Part shown: positions 13,279 through 22,167 of the stretch, piece by piece
How the letters are laid out: every line of letters begins with the position of its first letter
Position numbering within the stretch: the first letter of the stretch is position 1
Assembly (NCBI RefSeq): GCF_001267885.1
Contig: NZ_CP012382.1
Span: forward strand, 8,047,001 to 8,111,000
DNA: 64,000 nucleotides
Direction of reading: 5' to 3'
Source: Streptomyces ambofaciens ATCC 23877
Lineage (GTDB): Bacteria > Actinomycetota > Actinomycetes > Streptomycetales > Streptomycetaceae
The notes under the pieces: generated by a model
Databases searched by the model: none
The model's input: the letters and a program-made list of their open reading frames with translations, nothing else
What the model was told of the DNA's origin: nothing
Program-made: the position numbers and the translations under genes

Positions 13279-13728
13279 GCCGCCGGAGCCTGCCGGGTTG
13301 CTCCGTCTTCCCCCACCCCATGCCCGCAGCTTACGATCCGGGATCATGACCGTGGCGAGAGGGCCATGTTCATCCGTCCGCGAGGGCTCTGAACTCGCCC
13401 GCAGGGCCCAGGCTGATCCGCCCTCATAGGACAACCCTCAGGTTTTCCAGTCCGGCGGTTCCTGGGCAGGTTGGTTGGACGCACGCAGTGAAAGTGAGGC
13501 ATGTTCCGGTGAAGTTGGCGCTATACGCGGCTGCATGTGCACCTCTCGTGGCGTGCAAGGACCGGCGGGCAAAGAATGAGTGCCATCTGCGGGGGACTGC
13601 TGCTTGACGGCCGCCGCAGGTCGATCGTCGATCGAGGCCATGGCCTTGCCGGGCGGCAACCAACGCAACCCGCAGCGGTTCGCGAACCAGTAGGTTGCCA
13701 GGTATCACGCGTTCCCGGCGACGAGGGG
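13279..13728. other. 450 bp without a supported gene
   Basis: On the minus strand, 13140-13320 encodes MGWGKTEQPGRLRR and, in another frame, LPLVWLAWWFAMEAGRDDYD, which may be two pieces of a lost small membrane protein. Nothing else is recognisable. Confidence 0.35.
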
Positions 13729-15033
13729 ATGAGGGTGCGCAGGCCAGTTGAGGGCGAAGTCCACGTTGAATACGGCCAGATCTATGTCGTGAGTGGTCCG
13801 GACGGCTTCGGCCCGGACCTCCAGGAGTCTCTTGCCGGGCAGAGCGCCGGGCTGTGCGGGGCCGCGGTACCCGGCGCGCTGTGGTTGTCGACCGGGCTGC
13901 ACATGGGCAACGTCGGCTTCACCGTCGAGGTGCACGACCAGGCCCCGCCGCTGGATCCGGTGTGGGAGGACGTCGTGGAGGCATCCTTCCGGCCCGTCTC
14001 GGCCGGCAGCGCTCTCACGCAGTGGGCAGGGGAAGCTTCCTGGGATCTCGACTTGGAAGAGACGGACTACCGGGTGCGCTACTGCGCCCAGGGCCTGGAC
14101 GAGGCGCATCGCCAGGGAACCCGGCTGGACGACGAGCCGCACTTGGACCGCTATTTGCTGCAGTTCTGGCCCGCTCCACCCGCACCGGACCGCATCCTGA
14201 AACAGACCTCGGCGACTGCCGCGTACTGGCACGACTACGCCCGCCGCCAGCCCGCTCCACCCACACCGGCCGAACGCGCCGAGGCCGAACGCCAAGCCCG
14301 CCTCGCGCGGGAACAGGCCGAGGAAGAACGCCGGCTCGCCCACGAACGGTGGCAGTGGGGCGGACGATCACCGAGCCGCACCCTGCGCGAGGTCGGGGGT
14401 AACGTCCGCGGCCTGCTCGCCTTCGACCCTGACCTCGTCCACGCCATCGATGCCGCCACGCCCGAGACCCAGCGGGCGACAGCGCTGCTGGCCGCACGCC
14501 GGGCCTGTGAGGTGGCCGGGCTCACCGACCTCGGCTGGATCGCCGCAGGGCTCACTGCCTTGGCCGAAGGCCGCCCGCTGCCACCGCCCCTCGATGACCC
14601 GGCCCAGGCGTGGCGGACTCTGGGAGCGGACCCCCAAGTCCCCGGCGGGACCGTCGGTCGGGCCGTCCCGCCCAAGCGGCCCCCCTTCCAGCCACCTGCC
14701 CGCAGCGACGCACACACTCCGATGCCCAAGCCCATGGCCCTCCCGCGGATCACAGGTCCCGCAGCCACCTTGGTGGAGCCGCCGGACCCTGCCGTACCAC
14801 CGACACCGGAGCCCGGGGGAGCGATGCCGTTCACGGTGAGGGTCACGCTCGGCGAGCCGGACCCGTCCCTGCGGATGTCCCAGCCCCACATGGCTTTGCC
14901 CGCGCTGCTCGGCGCGGCCGAACCCGACCCGCTCCAGGCGGCCCTGGATGCGGTGTATGCGGCCGTGGCCGCTTACGGCGAGGATTACCGGACACTTCTG
15001 CGAGAGGTCCGGTCCGCCTGCCAGGAGCTGTGA
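13729..15033 (+). CDS. Hypothetical protein with coiled-coil middle and Pro-rich linker
   Basis: About 434 residues from ATG 13729 (the frame is open further left without a better start). The N-terminal 150 residues look globular: EVHVEYGQIYVVSGPDGFGP, then an acidic segment with DLDLEETDYRVRYCAQGLDE. An Ala/Glu/Arg-rich coiled coil (AERAEAERQARLAREQAEEE, about residues 180-210) follows, then a helical domain (LLAARRACEVAGLTDLGWIA), a Pro-rich linker and a short C-terminal part. I do not recognise the family. Codon bias is normal for a real gene. It precedes the frameshifted gene below by about 25 bp and may have formed an operon with it. Confidence 0.6.
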   Translation: MRVRRPVEGEVHVEYGQIYVVSGPDGFGPDLQESLAGQSAGLCGAAVPGALWLSTGLHMGNVGFTVEVHDQAPPLDPVWEDVVEASFRPVSAGSALTQWAGEASWDLDLEETDYRVRYCAQGLDEAHRQGTRLDDEPHLDRYLLQFWPAPPAPDRILKQTSATAAYWHDYARRQPAPPTPAERAEAERQARLAREQAEEERRLAHERWQWGGRSPSRTLREVGGNVRGLLAFDPDLVHAIDAATPETQRATALLAARRACEVAGLTDLGWIAAGLTALAEGRPLPPPLDDPAQAWRTLGADPQVPGGTVGRAVPPKRPPFQPPARSDAHTPMPKPMALPRITGPAATLVEPPDPAVPPTPEPGGAMPFTVRVTLGEPDPSLRMSQPHMALPALLGAAEPDPLQAALDAVYAAVAAYGEDYRTLLREVRSACQEL

Positions 15034-15057
15034 AAGGCAGTGCGGTGTGGGAGGCTC

Positions 15058-15420
15058 CGGTTCCTGAGCTACGGCCTTGCAGTCTGGGAAGGCGACAGAC
15101 CGGCAGGCGACAAGATCGCCGGCCGGTTCTGCAGCGACCTGCACGACCGCTACATGGGCGGTGAGGGGGAGAGCTTCCCTCACAACGCATCGCGGTGTAC
15201 GTGGCCGCGCTGCTTGAACGGTGGTGCGATGCCCCCGAGAACGAGGAGAGCACCTCGCCCTGGCCGACCGGCCCCTTGATCAGTGAAGTCAGCGGTCCGC
15301 TGATCTCCGTCCCTATGCGGTGGAGCACGGCTGAGGAGGCATCAGCCTACGCGGCGGCCGTCGTCCAGTGCATGTGACCGGCCTGCTTCGATGCGCAGCA
15401 GGACAGGCTCAGCTGTTCGG
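15058..15420 (+). pseudogene. Frameshifted small hypothetical protein
   Basis: The first part reads SYGLAVWEGDRPAGDKIAGR in one frame; from about 15185 the continuation IAVYVAALLERWCDAPENEE, WPTGPLISE and PMRWSTAEEASAYAAAVVQC lies in another frame. A TGA then interrupts before PACFDAQQDRLS. Together these match the full length of a common Streptomyces hypothetical family (LAVWEGDRP ... LLERW ... GPLI ... PMRWS ... CFDPQQDRL). One indel and one stop have therefore inactivated it. The last frame stays open to 15608 and contains a CSCCG motif that could be a separate remnant. Confidence 0.55.
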
Positions 15421-15796
15421 ACGGCCCTCCAGCCACCTGGCGCCTCAATGTCAACCACGACGACTCAGTGACCGAGAACTCGCCCAGCTTCACACTGAGA
15501 AGCACGAAAACCGAACAGCACGCCCGGCCCTGTTCCTGTTGCGGCACCGAGCTGCTTCAGAACTGGCACGGTCCGCTGATGACCGGGCAGCCCTTCCCTA
15601 CCGCGTGAGCCGAGTGCTCCTTCCTCAGTGCCCCGGCCGCCGTACAGGGGGAGCTCGCGTGTTCGCCGTGGTCACGTATCGTCGGCCGCAGTCCGGCCTG
15701 GACCAGGAGCCGCAGCCCTCCGCAGGCTTGGGTCCTGACCGTCATCACCCGCCATCCGCTTGCCTGGTGGCCGTCCAGACCGGCGGACGGGCGGCG

Positions 15797-16402
15797 TCAC
15801 GCGGGGGCACCGAGCGGCGGGTGCTCGAGCACGCGGGGCTTGTACTCGACCAGCTGGATGCGGCCGTCGAAGGTGCGGTGCTCGTTCATCTCGAGGGCAA
15901 CGTCCGGATAGCCGTCGTAGATGCGTTCTTCACCCGTGGCCCCGGTGATCACGGGGAACATCACGACCCGGAAGCGGTCGACGAGTCCGGCTCGTAGCAG
16001 GGACCGGCACAGGCTGAGGCTGCCGATCGTGCTGAGGAGCCCCGAGCCACTCGACTTCATGGCGCGGACCGCCTCGACGGCGTCGTCACGGACGAGCGTG
16101 GAGTTGGCCCACCTCAGTGGCTCCTCGAGTGAAGAGGAGAACACCACCTTGGACGCTTGCGTGAGCTCGTCGACGGACGCCTCTTCTTCGGGCCTGAACT
16201 CGTCTTGGCCGTCGGGGACCTGGCCTGCAGCGAAGCCCGACATGAGGCGGTAGGTGTTCGCTCCCATCAGGTAGGTGGCTTCGGGTTGCTCGCTGAGCCA
16301 TGAGAGGTACTCCGGGCCTTCGAGGCCCCAGAACCCTGGCCATCCCTGTCCCGATGCGTAGCCGTCGAGGGAGGTGATGAAGTCGACGAGAAGCTCCGAC
16401 AT
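15797..16402 (-). CDS. Dihydrofolate reductase-family (RibD C-terminal type) protein
   Basis: A 201-residue protein starting MSELLVDFITSLDGYASGQG, the first strand and loop of the RibD-C/DHFR-like fold, with ATYLMGANTYRLM (NADPH-side loop), KVVFSSSLEEPLRWANSTLV, SSGSGLLSTIGSLSLCRSLL (phosphate-binding glycine segment) and VDRFRVVMFPVITGATGEER. This is the standard layout of the stand-alone bacterial proteins of the family, which are thought to be NADPH-dependent reductases of unknown substrate. The 376 bp before it towards 15420 hold no clear gene. Confidence 0.85.
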   Translation of the reverse strand: MSELLVDFITSLDGYASGQGWPGFWGLEGPEYLSWLSEQPEATYLMGANTYRLMSGFAAGQVPDGQDEFRPEEEASVDELTQASKVVFSSSLEEPLRWANSTLVRDDAVEAVRAMKSSGSGLLSTIGSLSLCRSLLRAGLVDRFRVVMFPVITGATGEERIYDGYPDVALEMNEHRTFDGRIQLVEYKPRVLEHPPLGAPA

Positions 16403-16714
16403 GGCGGTGTCCTTTCCTGGGGTGTCACGAGCTTGGACTGGTCGGAAGCCACAAACTCATCGGCCACGCTGTGAAGTAACAAGAAACCCGTGGCAGCCGA
16501 ACCGATCGGCAGGGCGCCACCCGCGGACGGCCCACGCCGACCGTCATGCTCAGCCAGGCCAAGTACAACGCTCAGTGGCCAACTACGACGCTCAGTCACA
16601 ACGGATGGCACGCGGCAACAGTCCGGTGTACAGGAAGCGGGTATTCGATGTTCTGTTCGATAATGTGGTGGGGAGGTGAGGGTAGTGACGGACACCGACA
16701 CGCGGGCAAACCGG
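16403..16714. other. 310 bp without a supported gene
   Basis: Contains two near-copies of an AACGCTCAGT/GACGCTCAGT motif at about 16567-16597 and the end of the polymerase remnant. No coding signal seen. Confidence 0.3.
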
Positions 16715-17300
16715 GTGTCGACGGCGACGCATGTGCGCTGCCCCGATCGTGTCCGGGAGGAGGTCCACCGGTAGGTTCTGGAGCTACTAACCGACCTCTC
16801 CCCAGTAGTGCAGGCGCTGCCGCCGACCGCGGCCCTGATGGAGCTGAAGGGTGCGCTGCGCATCCTCGGGCCTGATACGCACCGGCTGGGCGAGATCCTG
16901 CGGGTGCGCATCCTGTCCCGCCTCGGGGTCGACGTGCGGGTTGGTATTGGTCCGTCGATCACCGTCGCGGCCACCGCCTCCGCTCAGGTCGCCCCGCCGG
17001 GCGGGGTCCTGACCGTTGCCCCTGGCCGTGTGACGAAGGGCTCGCCTCGCCGCCGGTCGAAGCCCTCAACGGTATCGGCCCCGTCAGGTCGGCGCACTGC
17101 ATGACCACGGCATTCACATCGTGGGCCTGCTCGCCGCCGTCTCACCCGAGACCACGCAACGCCTCCTCGGCGGCAAAGCCGGCCACCTCGCCGCCGACCG
17201 GGCCTGCGGCTTCGGCCCCGCCCTGTCGTGCCCCGCCCTCTGCCGCATCTGCCGTCGTCCGCCTGCGCTTCGATCAGAACGTTTCGACCGCCGACAGCCC
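16715..17300 (+). pseudogene. Y-family DNA polymerase (DinB/ImuB-like) remnant
   Basis: From 16775, VLELLTDLSPVVQALPPTAA, MELKGALRILG, ILRVRILSRLGVDVRVGIGP and SITVAATASAQV match the palm region of actinobacterial DNA polymerase Y proteins. A TAG at 16772-16774 interrupts this frame after VRCPDRVREEVHR. Near 17040 the reading passes to another frame (VEALNGIGPVR, the helix-hairpin-helix) and then to HIVGLLAAVSPETTQRLLGG. The C-terminal DNA-binding part is lost. Several frame changes and a stop show an old, inactive copy of a translesion polymerase gene. Confidence 0.62.
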
Positions 17301-17726
17301 CACCGTAGGCCCGAGCACCCGAACGTGGGAGGTCGGCTCTGCCGAGGGCAGGGCCGCCGTCACGCCCGTGGAGGGCGGTGATCTGTCACCCTGCGCAACC
17401 TGTTCAAGGACGGCAGCTACCTGGACACCAACGGACACGCCTCCGCGGACCAGAATGAGGCCGGCGCAAGTACGACGTGCACACAGCCAAGACCGCTGAC
17501 CGCGGCACGGGCACCGCTGAGTAGCGGATCTTCGGCCAGACCTCCACCCCGCAGAACACCCGCCGGCATTGTGTGACCTGCATGGGTGTCTCAAGTCCCA
17601 AGGTGTCTCAGGCGGCGCACCGCCGCAGACGAGACATGCTCGTCGACCATGGCTCGGGGAGCCAAGTAAGGAAATTGGGCCGCGCGTCCGTCGGCACGGC
17701 ACAGTTGGCCTGCGTGAATGAAGGGG
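17301..17726. other. 425 bp with an unidentified coding scrap
   Basis: At 17390-17520 the + strand encodes VTLRNLFKDGSYLDTNGHAS and, after a shift, YDVHTAKTADRGTGTAE, which reads like the end of a real protein I cannot name. The rest shows nothing. Confidence 0.3.
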
Positions 17727-18110
17727 ATGCAGCGGGCTGCCGGCGCGGTTGTCGGCTAGGTGGTGGGTGACGCCCTGGGTGGCCCCTTCGAGTTCGATCC
17801 GCAGGAAGCCTCCTCGGCCCGGTTTCCAGCGCCTGGTGGCGGCGGTGAGATGTGTGGAGGCGGTGACTGCGATTCCGGTGAGGCGACAGACGACACGCAG
17901 ATGGCCGTCCTGGGAGTCGCTGCTGGAGCAGGGCGGGCTGGATCTGCCGGATGTCTTCGCCCGCTTCCAGCGTTGGGCAGTATCAGACCCCAAGGACATC
18001 GCCCGGGTCCTTCCCCTGGCGTCCGCGCCCCAGTTGAGTACGACGCACACCGCCAGCGGGCCGACGGCCCCCTTCAGCCTTCCGGTAGGGCAGGAGCCGG
18101 GCGAGGCGGT
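17727..18110 (+). pseudogene. ADP-ribosylglycohydrolase remnant
   Basis: ATG 17727 begins MQRAAGAVVG, then TAG (17757-17759), then VVGDALGGPFEFDP and GEATDDTQMAVL: the N-terminus and the metal-binding GDALG and DDTQM motifs of DraG/ADP-ribosylglycohydrolases. At about 17905 the homology moves to another frame (LLEQGGLDLPDVFARFQRWA, SDPKDI) and fades near HTASGPTAP. A stop, a frameshift and loss of the C-terminal two thirds make it inactive. Enzymes of this family remove ADP-ribose from proteins or DNA. Confidence 0.65.
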
Positions 18111-18138
18111 GCGGGCCGCCGCTTGCTCGCCTGCGGCC

Positions 18139-18522
18139 TCAGATACGCCAAGAGCGGAGGGTGTCCGCGATGTCGTAGATCTTGAGCCGGGTCTCGCGGG
18201 CTTTTCTGATCAGGTCGGACAGCGCTCCGTACGGTGGGTCGATGCCTTCACCGGACTGGTCGAGGTACTGGGTGGTGACGAAGGCGGCGAAGAGGCTGTT
18301 GCGGTGGGGGAGCGGTTCGAGCCGCACGATGGTGTGCAGGAGCGCGGCAGCACGCCACGCCGCGTCGGGGTTGGACTCGGCAAGCGTCGGTGTGCGGGTT
18401 TTGTGGCGGGCGACGGCCGCGACAAGGGCGGAGTAGTCGGTGACGGACACGTCGTCGTGGCCGAGGGCGATGTCCTGAACGTCCAGGAGCCAGGAGACAT
18501 CTACGTACAGGCTCTCGCTCAT
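18139..18522 (-). CDS. Fic/Doc-family toxin of a toxin-antitoxin pair
   Basis: A 127-residue protein with the layout of Streptomyces 'fic family toxin component' proteins: LYVDVSWLLDVQD at the start, AAWRAAALLHTIVRLEPLPH in the middle, the degenerate Fic loop PHRNSLFAAFVTTQYLD, GIDPPYGALSDLIR, and the terminal IYDIADTLRSWRI. The loop lacks the full HPFxxGNGR of active Fic AMP-transferases, so the activity may differ. Its ATG shares one base with the antitoxin stop (TGATG), so the antitoxin is made first and translation is coupled. Confidence 0.78.
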   Translation of the reverse strand: MSESLYVDVSWLLDVQDIALGHDDVSVTDYSALVAAVARHKTRTPTLAESNPDAAWRAAALLHTIVRLEPLPHRNSLFAAFVTTQYLDQSGEGIDPPYGALSDLIRKARETRLKIYDIADTLRSWRI

Positions 18523-18761
18523 CAGGCGGCAGTGGCTCCTCGGCCGCGCTCGGAGGGAGGAATCTCCTCCGGGAACGCCGCGTCGAACTCCTCACGCAGC
18601 CTGTCCGCCCAAGACGCAGCGCCTGCGACGAACCGCCTACGGTGCATCTCCCGCACGCCCAGGTCGTGCAGGTACTGCTTGAGGCTCTTGCCCTCAGCGG
18701 CGGCAGCAGCACGCACGCCTTCCATCTCTTCTTCGGTGAAGGACACATTCAGTGACGGCAT
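18522..18761 (-). CDS. Antitoxin of the Fic-type pair
   Basis: 79 residues starting MPSLNVSFTEEEMEGVRAAA, a ribbon-helix-helix-like N-terminus (strand then helix), followed by LKQYLHDLGVREMHRRRF and an acidic C-terminal tail (LREEFDAAFPEEIPPSE) suited to covering the toxin. Order antitoxin then toxin with overlapping stop/start is standard. It probably autorepresses the operon. Confidence 0.75.
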   Translation of the reverse strand: MPSLNVSFTEEEMEGVRAAAAAEGKSLKQYLHDLGVREMHRRRFVAGAASWADRLREEFDAAFPEEIPPSERGRGATAA

Positions 18762-18808
18762 ACCCGCATGGTACCTACTTGGTGCCTGCCGAGGAAGCAG
18801 AGTAGGCG

Positions 18809-19249
18809 GTGACGCCCCCGGCCCGGTCCAGGACTGGCCGGGGGCGGACCTGCCGCCGCTCGCGTATCGCCCGCCGCACCCGCGGCCCGCTGTTCCTCAC
18901 CGACCGCAAGGCCCCGGCCGGTACGCCGACGCTCGACGTGTGCCCGGAGACCGGCCGGGCCCGGCTCTCCTACCGCCGGGCCGAGGAGATCTGCGAGGAG
19001 AGCACCCGACTACTGGCCGACCCGCTCGCCTCACCCGAGGACATCATGGACCTGGGCGGCTGGACCCTGCACCGGCTGCGGCACTCCGGGCTCACGCACG
19101 GCGCGGAAGGCGGCACCTCCACCCCGATGCTGCTGGCCCGCTCCCGCCACGCTTCTGTCCGCTCCCTGGAGCGGTACGCCCGCCCCGGTGTTGACGCGGT
19201 CGCCCGGTACGTCGCCGAGCGCGACATGGCCGCCCGCCGTTGTAGGTGA
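18809..19249 (+). pseudogene. Tyrosine recombinase (integrase) C-terminal fragment
   Basis: After about 20 unrelated codons the frame gives GPLFLTDRKAPAGTPTLDVC, then LHRLRHSGLTHGAEGG (HxLRHS with catalytic Arg), MLLARSRHASVRSLERYARP (the SRHxS motif with catalytic His, then the RYxxP segment that normally carries the Tyr) and VARYVAERD. The N-terminal arm-binding and core-binding domains and the first catalytic Arg are missing, so it cannot recombine. It marks a former integrated element or cassette. Confidence 0.7.
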
Positions 19250-19294
19250 GCCCTCAAAAGTTGACCTCGCGGCTGTTTGCTCCCTTCTCCTCGG

Positions 19295-19927
19295 TCACGC
19301 GCCTTCATCCCGGCGGACGGAGAAGGCACCCGCGCCAGCCGCTATGACTGCCGCCTCGGCGGCCCGTTCCGGGAGTTGGGGGTCGGGATCGGCGCGCAGG
19401 AGTACCAGCTGGTGGTAGAGGGGCGCGGTGGCGGCGATCAGCAGGCTCCGCGCGTCCGTGTGCCGTGCGGGCAGTTCGCCGCGCTCGGCCGCGCGCTCGA
19501 CGAGGATCTCGCACTGGGCGTACCGGTCCGCCCACAGCCGCGTCTGGGCCCGTGCGGCCTGTTCGGAGTGGAACGAGGCGGCCATCAAGGCGAGCGCGAA
19601 CGACGGCTGTGCGACCAGGGACTCCTGGATCTCCCGGTTGAGGGCCGTCAGATCGCCGCGCAGGGAACCGGTGTCCGGCGGCCGCCAGTCGATCTCGCCC
19701 GCGGCGTCGATGACGTCGACGAGCAGGCCGCCGACATCGCGCCACCGCCGGTAGACCGTGGCGCGGTGCACTCCGGCCCGCGCCGCGACCCCCTCCATGG
19801 TGAGTCCTTCGTGACCGCCTTCGGCGAGTTCGGCGCGCACCGCGTCGAGGACCTGGGCGCGGACGCGGGCGGTGCGACCGCCCGGACGGCGGTCCGACGT
19901 CGTGTCCAGTGGGTCTGTCATTGGCAA
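19295..19927 (-). CDS. TetR-family regulator of the acetyltransferase/glycosyltransferase pair
   Basis: A 210-residue TetR protein. The HTH is at about residues 38-62 (LTMEGVAARAGVHRATVYRR). The C-terminal half belongs to the TetR_C_16-like type (ESLVAQPSFALALMAASFHS, LIAATAPLYHQLVLLR). A second Met two codons later is an equally good start. It is divergent from the acetyltransferase gene with a 93-bp gap containing a palindrome, so it most likely represses the two resistance-like genes and itself until an inducer binds. Confidence 0.88.
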   Translation of the reverse strand: MPMTDPLDTTSDRRPGGRTARVRAQVLDAVRAELAEGGHEGLTMEGVAARAGVHRATVYRRWRDVGGLLVDVIDAAGEIDWRPPDTGSLRGDLTALNREIQESLVAQPSFALALMAASFHSEQAARAQTRLWADRYAQCEILVERAAERGELPARHTDARSLLIAATAPLYHQLVLLRADPDPQLPERAAEAAVIAAGAGAFSVRRDEGA

Positions 19928-19970
19928 TCAGTATCCGGTTGATCAAGGTGGCAGGGCTGTGCCAACATCT

Positions 19971-19992
19971 TAACGCGACAGTTGTCGCCTTA
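19971..19992. promoter_or_regulatory. Candidate TetR operator
   Basis: GCGACA-GT-TGTCGC (19975-19988) is a perfect inverted repeat, extended on both sides (TAAC/CTTA) to a 22-bp near-palindrome with one mismatched pair. It lies midway in the gap between the divergent TetR gene (start 19927) and the acetyltransferase (start 20021), where it can block both promoters. Confidence 0.6.
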
Positions 19993-20020
19993 GGTTCACT
20001 AGAGAGGAACCGCATCCACG

Positions 20021-20674
20021 ATGCCGCCCGTTCTCGCCGACCCCACCGTGCTCCATCCGATGCCCGAGCACCCGCGCGTGGTTCTGCTCAAGCCGCTGGT
20101 GAAGTCGCCGCTGATCGAGGTCGGTGACTTCTCCTACTACGACGATCCGGACGACCCGACCGCGTTCGAGACGCGCAACGTGCTCTACCACTACGGTCCC
20201 GAGCGGCTCGTCATCGGCAAGTACTGCGCGCTGGGGACGGGCACCCGGTTCATCATGAACGGCGCCAACCACCGCATGGACGGCCCGTCGACCTTCCCGT
20301 TCCCCACCATGGGGGGCTCCTGGGCGGAGCACTTCGACCTGATCACCGGCCTGCCCGGCCGGGGCGACACGGTCGTCGGCAACGACGTGTGGTTCGGCCA
20401 CGGCGCCACGGTCATGCCCGGGGTGCGCATCGGACACGGCGCGATCGTCGCCGCCGGCGCCGTGGTGACCGCCGACGTCCCCGACTACGGCATCGTCGGC
20501 GGCAACCCCGCCCGGCTCATCCGCACCCGCTACGACGCCGCGGACACCGCACGCCTCCTCGCCGTGGCGTGGTGGGACTGGTCCGTGCGGCACATCACCA
20601 GGCACGTGCGGACGATCATGTCCGGGACCGTCGCCGACCTGGAGGAGGCCGCCGCGCAGATCGACCAGCCCTGA
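20021..20674 (+). CDS. CatB/Vat-type xenobiotic O-acetyltransferase
   Basis: A 217-residue left-handed beta-helix acetyltransferase. [20 protein letters not shown] followed by [19 protein letters not shown] is the signature of the Vat (streptogramin A) and CatB (chloramphenicol) group; His of NHRMD corresponds to the catalytic residue. Hexapeptide coils [20 protein letters not shown] and [13 protein letters not shown] with the usual C-terminal helix follow. Such enzymes acetylate a hydroxyl group of an antibiotic with acetyl-CoA. It is followed 58 bp later by a macrolide-type glycosyltransferase, supporting a drug-inactivation role. The exact drug cannot be predicted. Confidence 0.85.
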   Translation: MPPVLADPTVLHPMPEHPRVVLLKPLVKSPLIEVGDFSYYDDPDDPTAFETRNVLYHYGPERLVIGKYCALGTGTRFIMNGANHRMDGPSTFPFPTMGGSWAEHFDLITGLPGRGDTVVGNDVWFGHGATVMPGVRIGHGAIVAAGAVVTADVPDYGIVGGNPARLIRTRYDAADTARLLAVAWWDWSVRHITRHVRTIMSGTVADLEEAAAQIDQP

Positions 20675-20732
20675 CATCGCGTCCTCACCACACCGCCCGC
20701 TCCCGTCCCGCGCCAGAAACGAGTGATCGCCC

Positions 20733-21929
20733 ATGTCCCGTCTCCGCGCCCATATCGCGATGGTCGGCGTCCCCATCGTCAGCCATGTCCTGCCCAGCCT
20801 GGCGCTCATCCGTGAGCTGGTGGCCCGCGGGCACCGGGTCACCTACGCCAACGATCCGTTCGTGGCCGACCGGATCGAAGCGGCCGGCGCGGAGCTGGTG
20901 CCCTGCACCTCCACGTTGCCCGTCGCGGACAACGCCTGGCCTGCCGATCCCATCGCCGCGGCGAGCCTCTTCCTCGACGACGCCGTCCAAGCGCTCCCGC
21001 AACTGCGCGCCGCCTACGACGACGATCCGGCCGACCTGTACCTCTACGACATCGGCGCCTATGCCGCGCGTGCCCTAGCCGAAGCCCAGGGCCGTCCCCT
21101 CGTGCAGGTGTCCCCGACATTCGTCGGCTGGGACGGCTACCAGGAGGAAGTCGCGGCACATCTGCGGAAGCTGCCCGGCGCCGACGCGTACCGGGACAGG
21201 TTCGCACGGTGGCTCGCCGACTGCGGTGCGACCACCACGGAGGTGGACACGTTCTCAGGCCCACCCGCCCGGGCCCTCGCCTTGATCCCGAGAGCGATGC
21301 AGCCGCACGCCGATCGAGTCGACACCGACACGGTGACCTTCGTCGGCCCCTGCTTCGACACCCGAGCGGACACGGACGGCTGGACCCGCCCGGCGACCGC
21401 GGACAACGTGCTGCTGATCTCGCTCGGCTCGGCGTACACGCGCCAGCCCGCGTTCTACCGCCAGTGCATCGCGGCCTTCGGCGACCTGCCCGGCTGGCAC
21501 GTGGTACTCCAGATCGGCAAGTACACCGACCCCGGAGAACTCGGCACCATCCCGCCCAACGTCGAAGTGCACTCCTGGGTCCCACAGCGGGCGGTCTTGG
21601 AACAGACGGACGCCTTCGTCACTCACGCCGGCATGGGCGGCTGCGGCGAAGGGCTCCTCGCCGGCGTTCCCATGATCGCCGTGCCGCAGGGAGCCGAGCA
21701 GTTCATGAACGCCGACCGGCTCGTCGAACTCGGCGTCGCCCGCCGTGTGGACACTGCTGACGCCACCGCCGAGATTCTTCGCGCGGCGCTGAACGACCTG
21801 GTCACGGATCCGGAACGCGCTGACCGGTCCAAGCAGTTGCAGGCCGCCGCCCGGGCCGAGGGCGGCACCCCGCGCGCTGCTGACCTCATCGAGAACATCC
21901 TGACCGCCGCCGAGGGCCCTGCGCTCTGA
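20733..21929 (+). CDS. Macrolide-type UDP-glycosyltransferase (antibiotic inactivation)
   Basis: A 398-residue GT-B glycosyltransferase of the MGT/OleD group. The N-terminal acceptor domain begins HIAMVGVPIVSHVLPSLALI with the catalytic His region (GVPIVSHV). The C-terminal donor domain has VLLISLGSAYTRQPAFY and the UDP-sugar motif VHSWVPQRAVLEQTDAFVTH-AGMGGCGEGLLAGVPMIAVP. Proteins of this size and motif set glucosylate macrolides at the desosamine 2'-OH. It shares an operon with the acetyltransferase and is probably controlled by the divergent TetR protein. A role in natural-product tailoring is the alternative. Confidence 0.88.
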   Translation: MSRLRAHIAMVGVPIVSHVLPSLALIRELVARGHRVTYANDPFVADRIEAAGAELVPCTSTLPVADNAWPADPIAAASLFLDDAVQALPQLRAAYDDDPADLYLYDIGAYAARALAEAQGRPLVQVSPTFVGWDGYQEEVAAHLRKLPGADAYRDRFARWLADCGATTTEVDTFSGPPARALALIPRAMQPHADRVDTDTVTFVGPCFDTRADTDGWTRPATADNVLLISLGSAYTRQPAFYRQCIAAFGDLPGWHVVLQIGKYTDPGELGTIPPNVEVHSWVPQRAVLEQTDAFVTHAGMGGCGEGLLAGVPMIAVPQGAEQFMNADRLVELGVARRVDTADATAEILRAALNDLVTDPERADRSKQLQAAARAEGGTPRAADLIENILTAAEGPAL

Positions 21930-22167
21930 GCACGGCCGCTTCCCTTCCCCCGGTTGGCGCCGTCCTTATCCGAGGAGCTGCACCTGCAGTTACAGGCACG
22001 GGGAAGATCACCGCAAAGGGCGGGGAGGCGGAGTGGATTCGGAAGATGTACGCGCAGCGGCGCACCCGCCCGGTCATGCCTCCACCGTGAGCCCGGCTCT
22101 GGTCAGGTGGATGCCGTGGCGCCCTGGCCCTCGGAAGCACGAGGGCGGGGCACCGTCGCTGCTGGGG

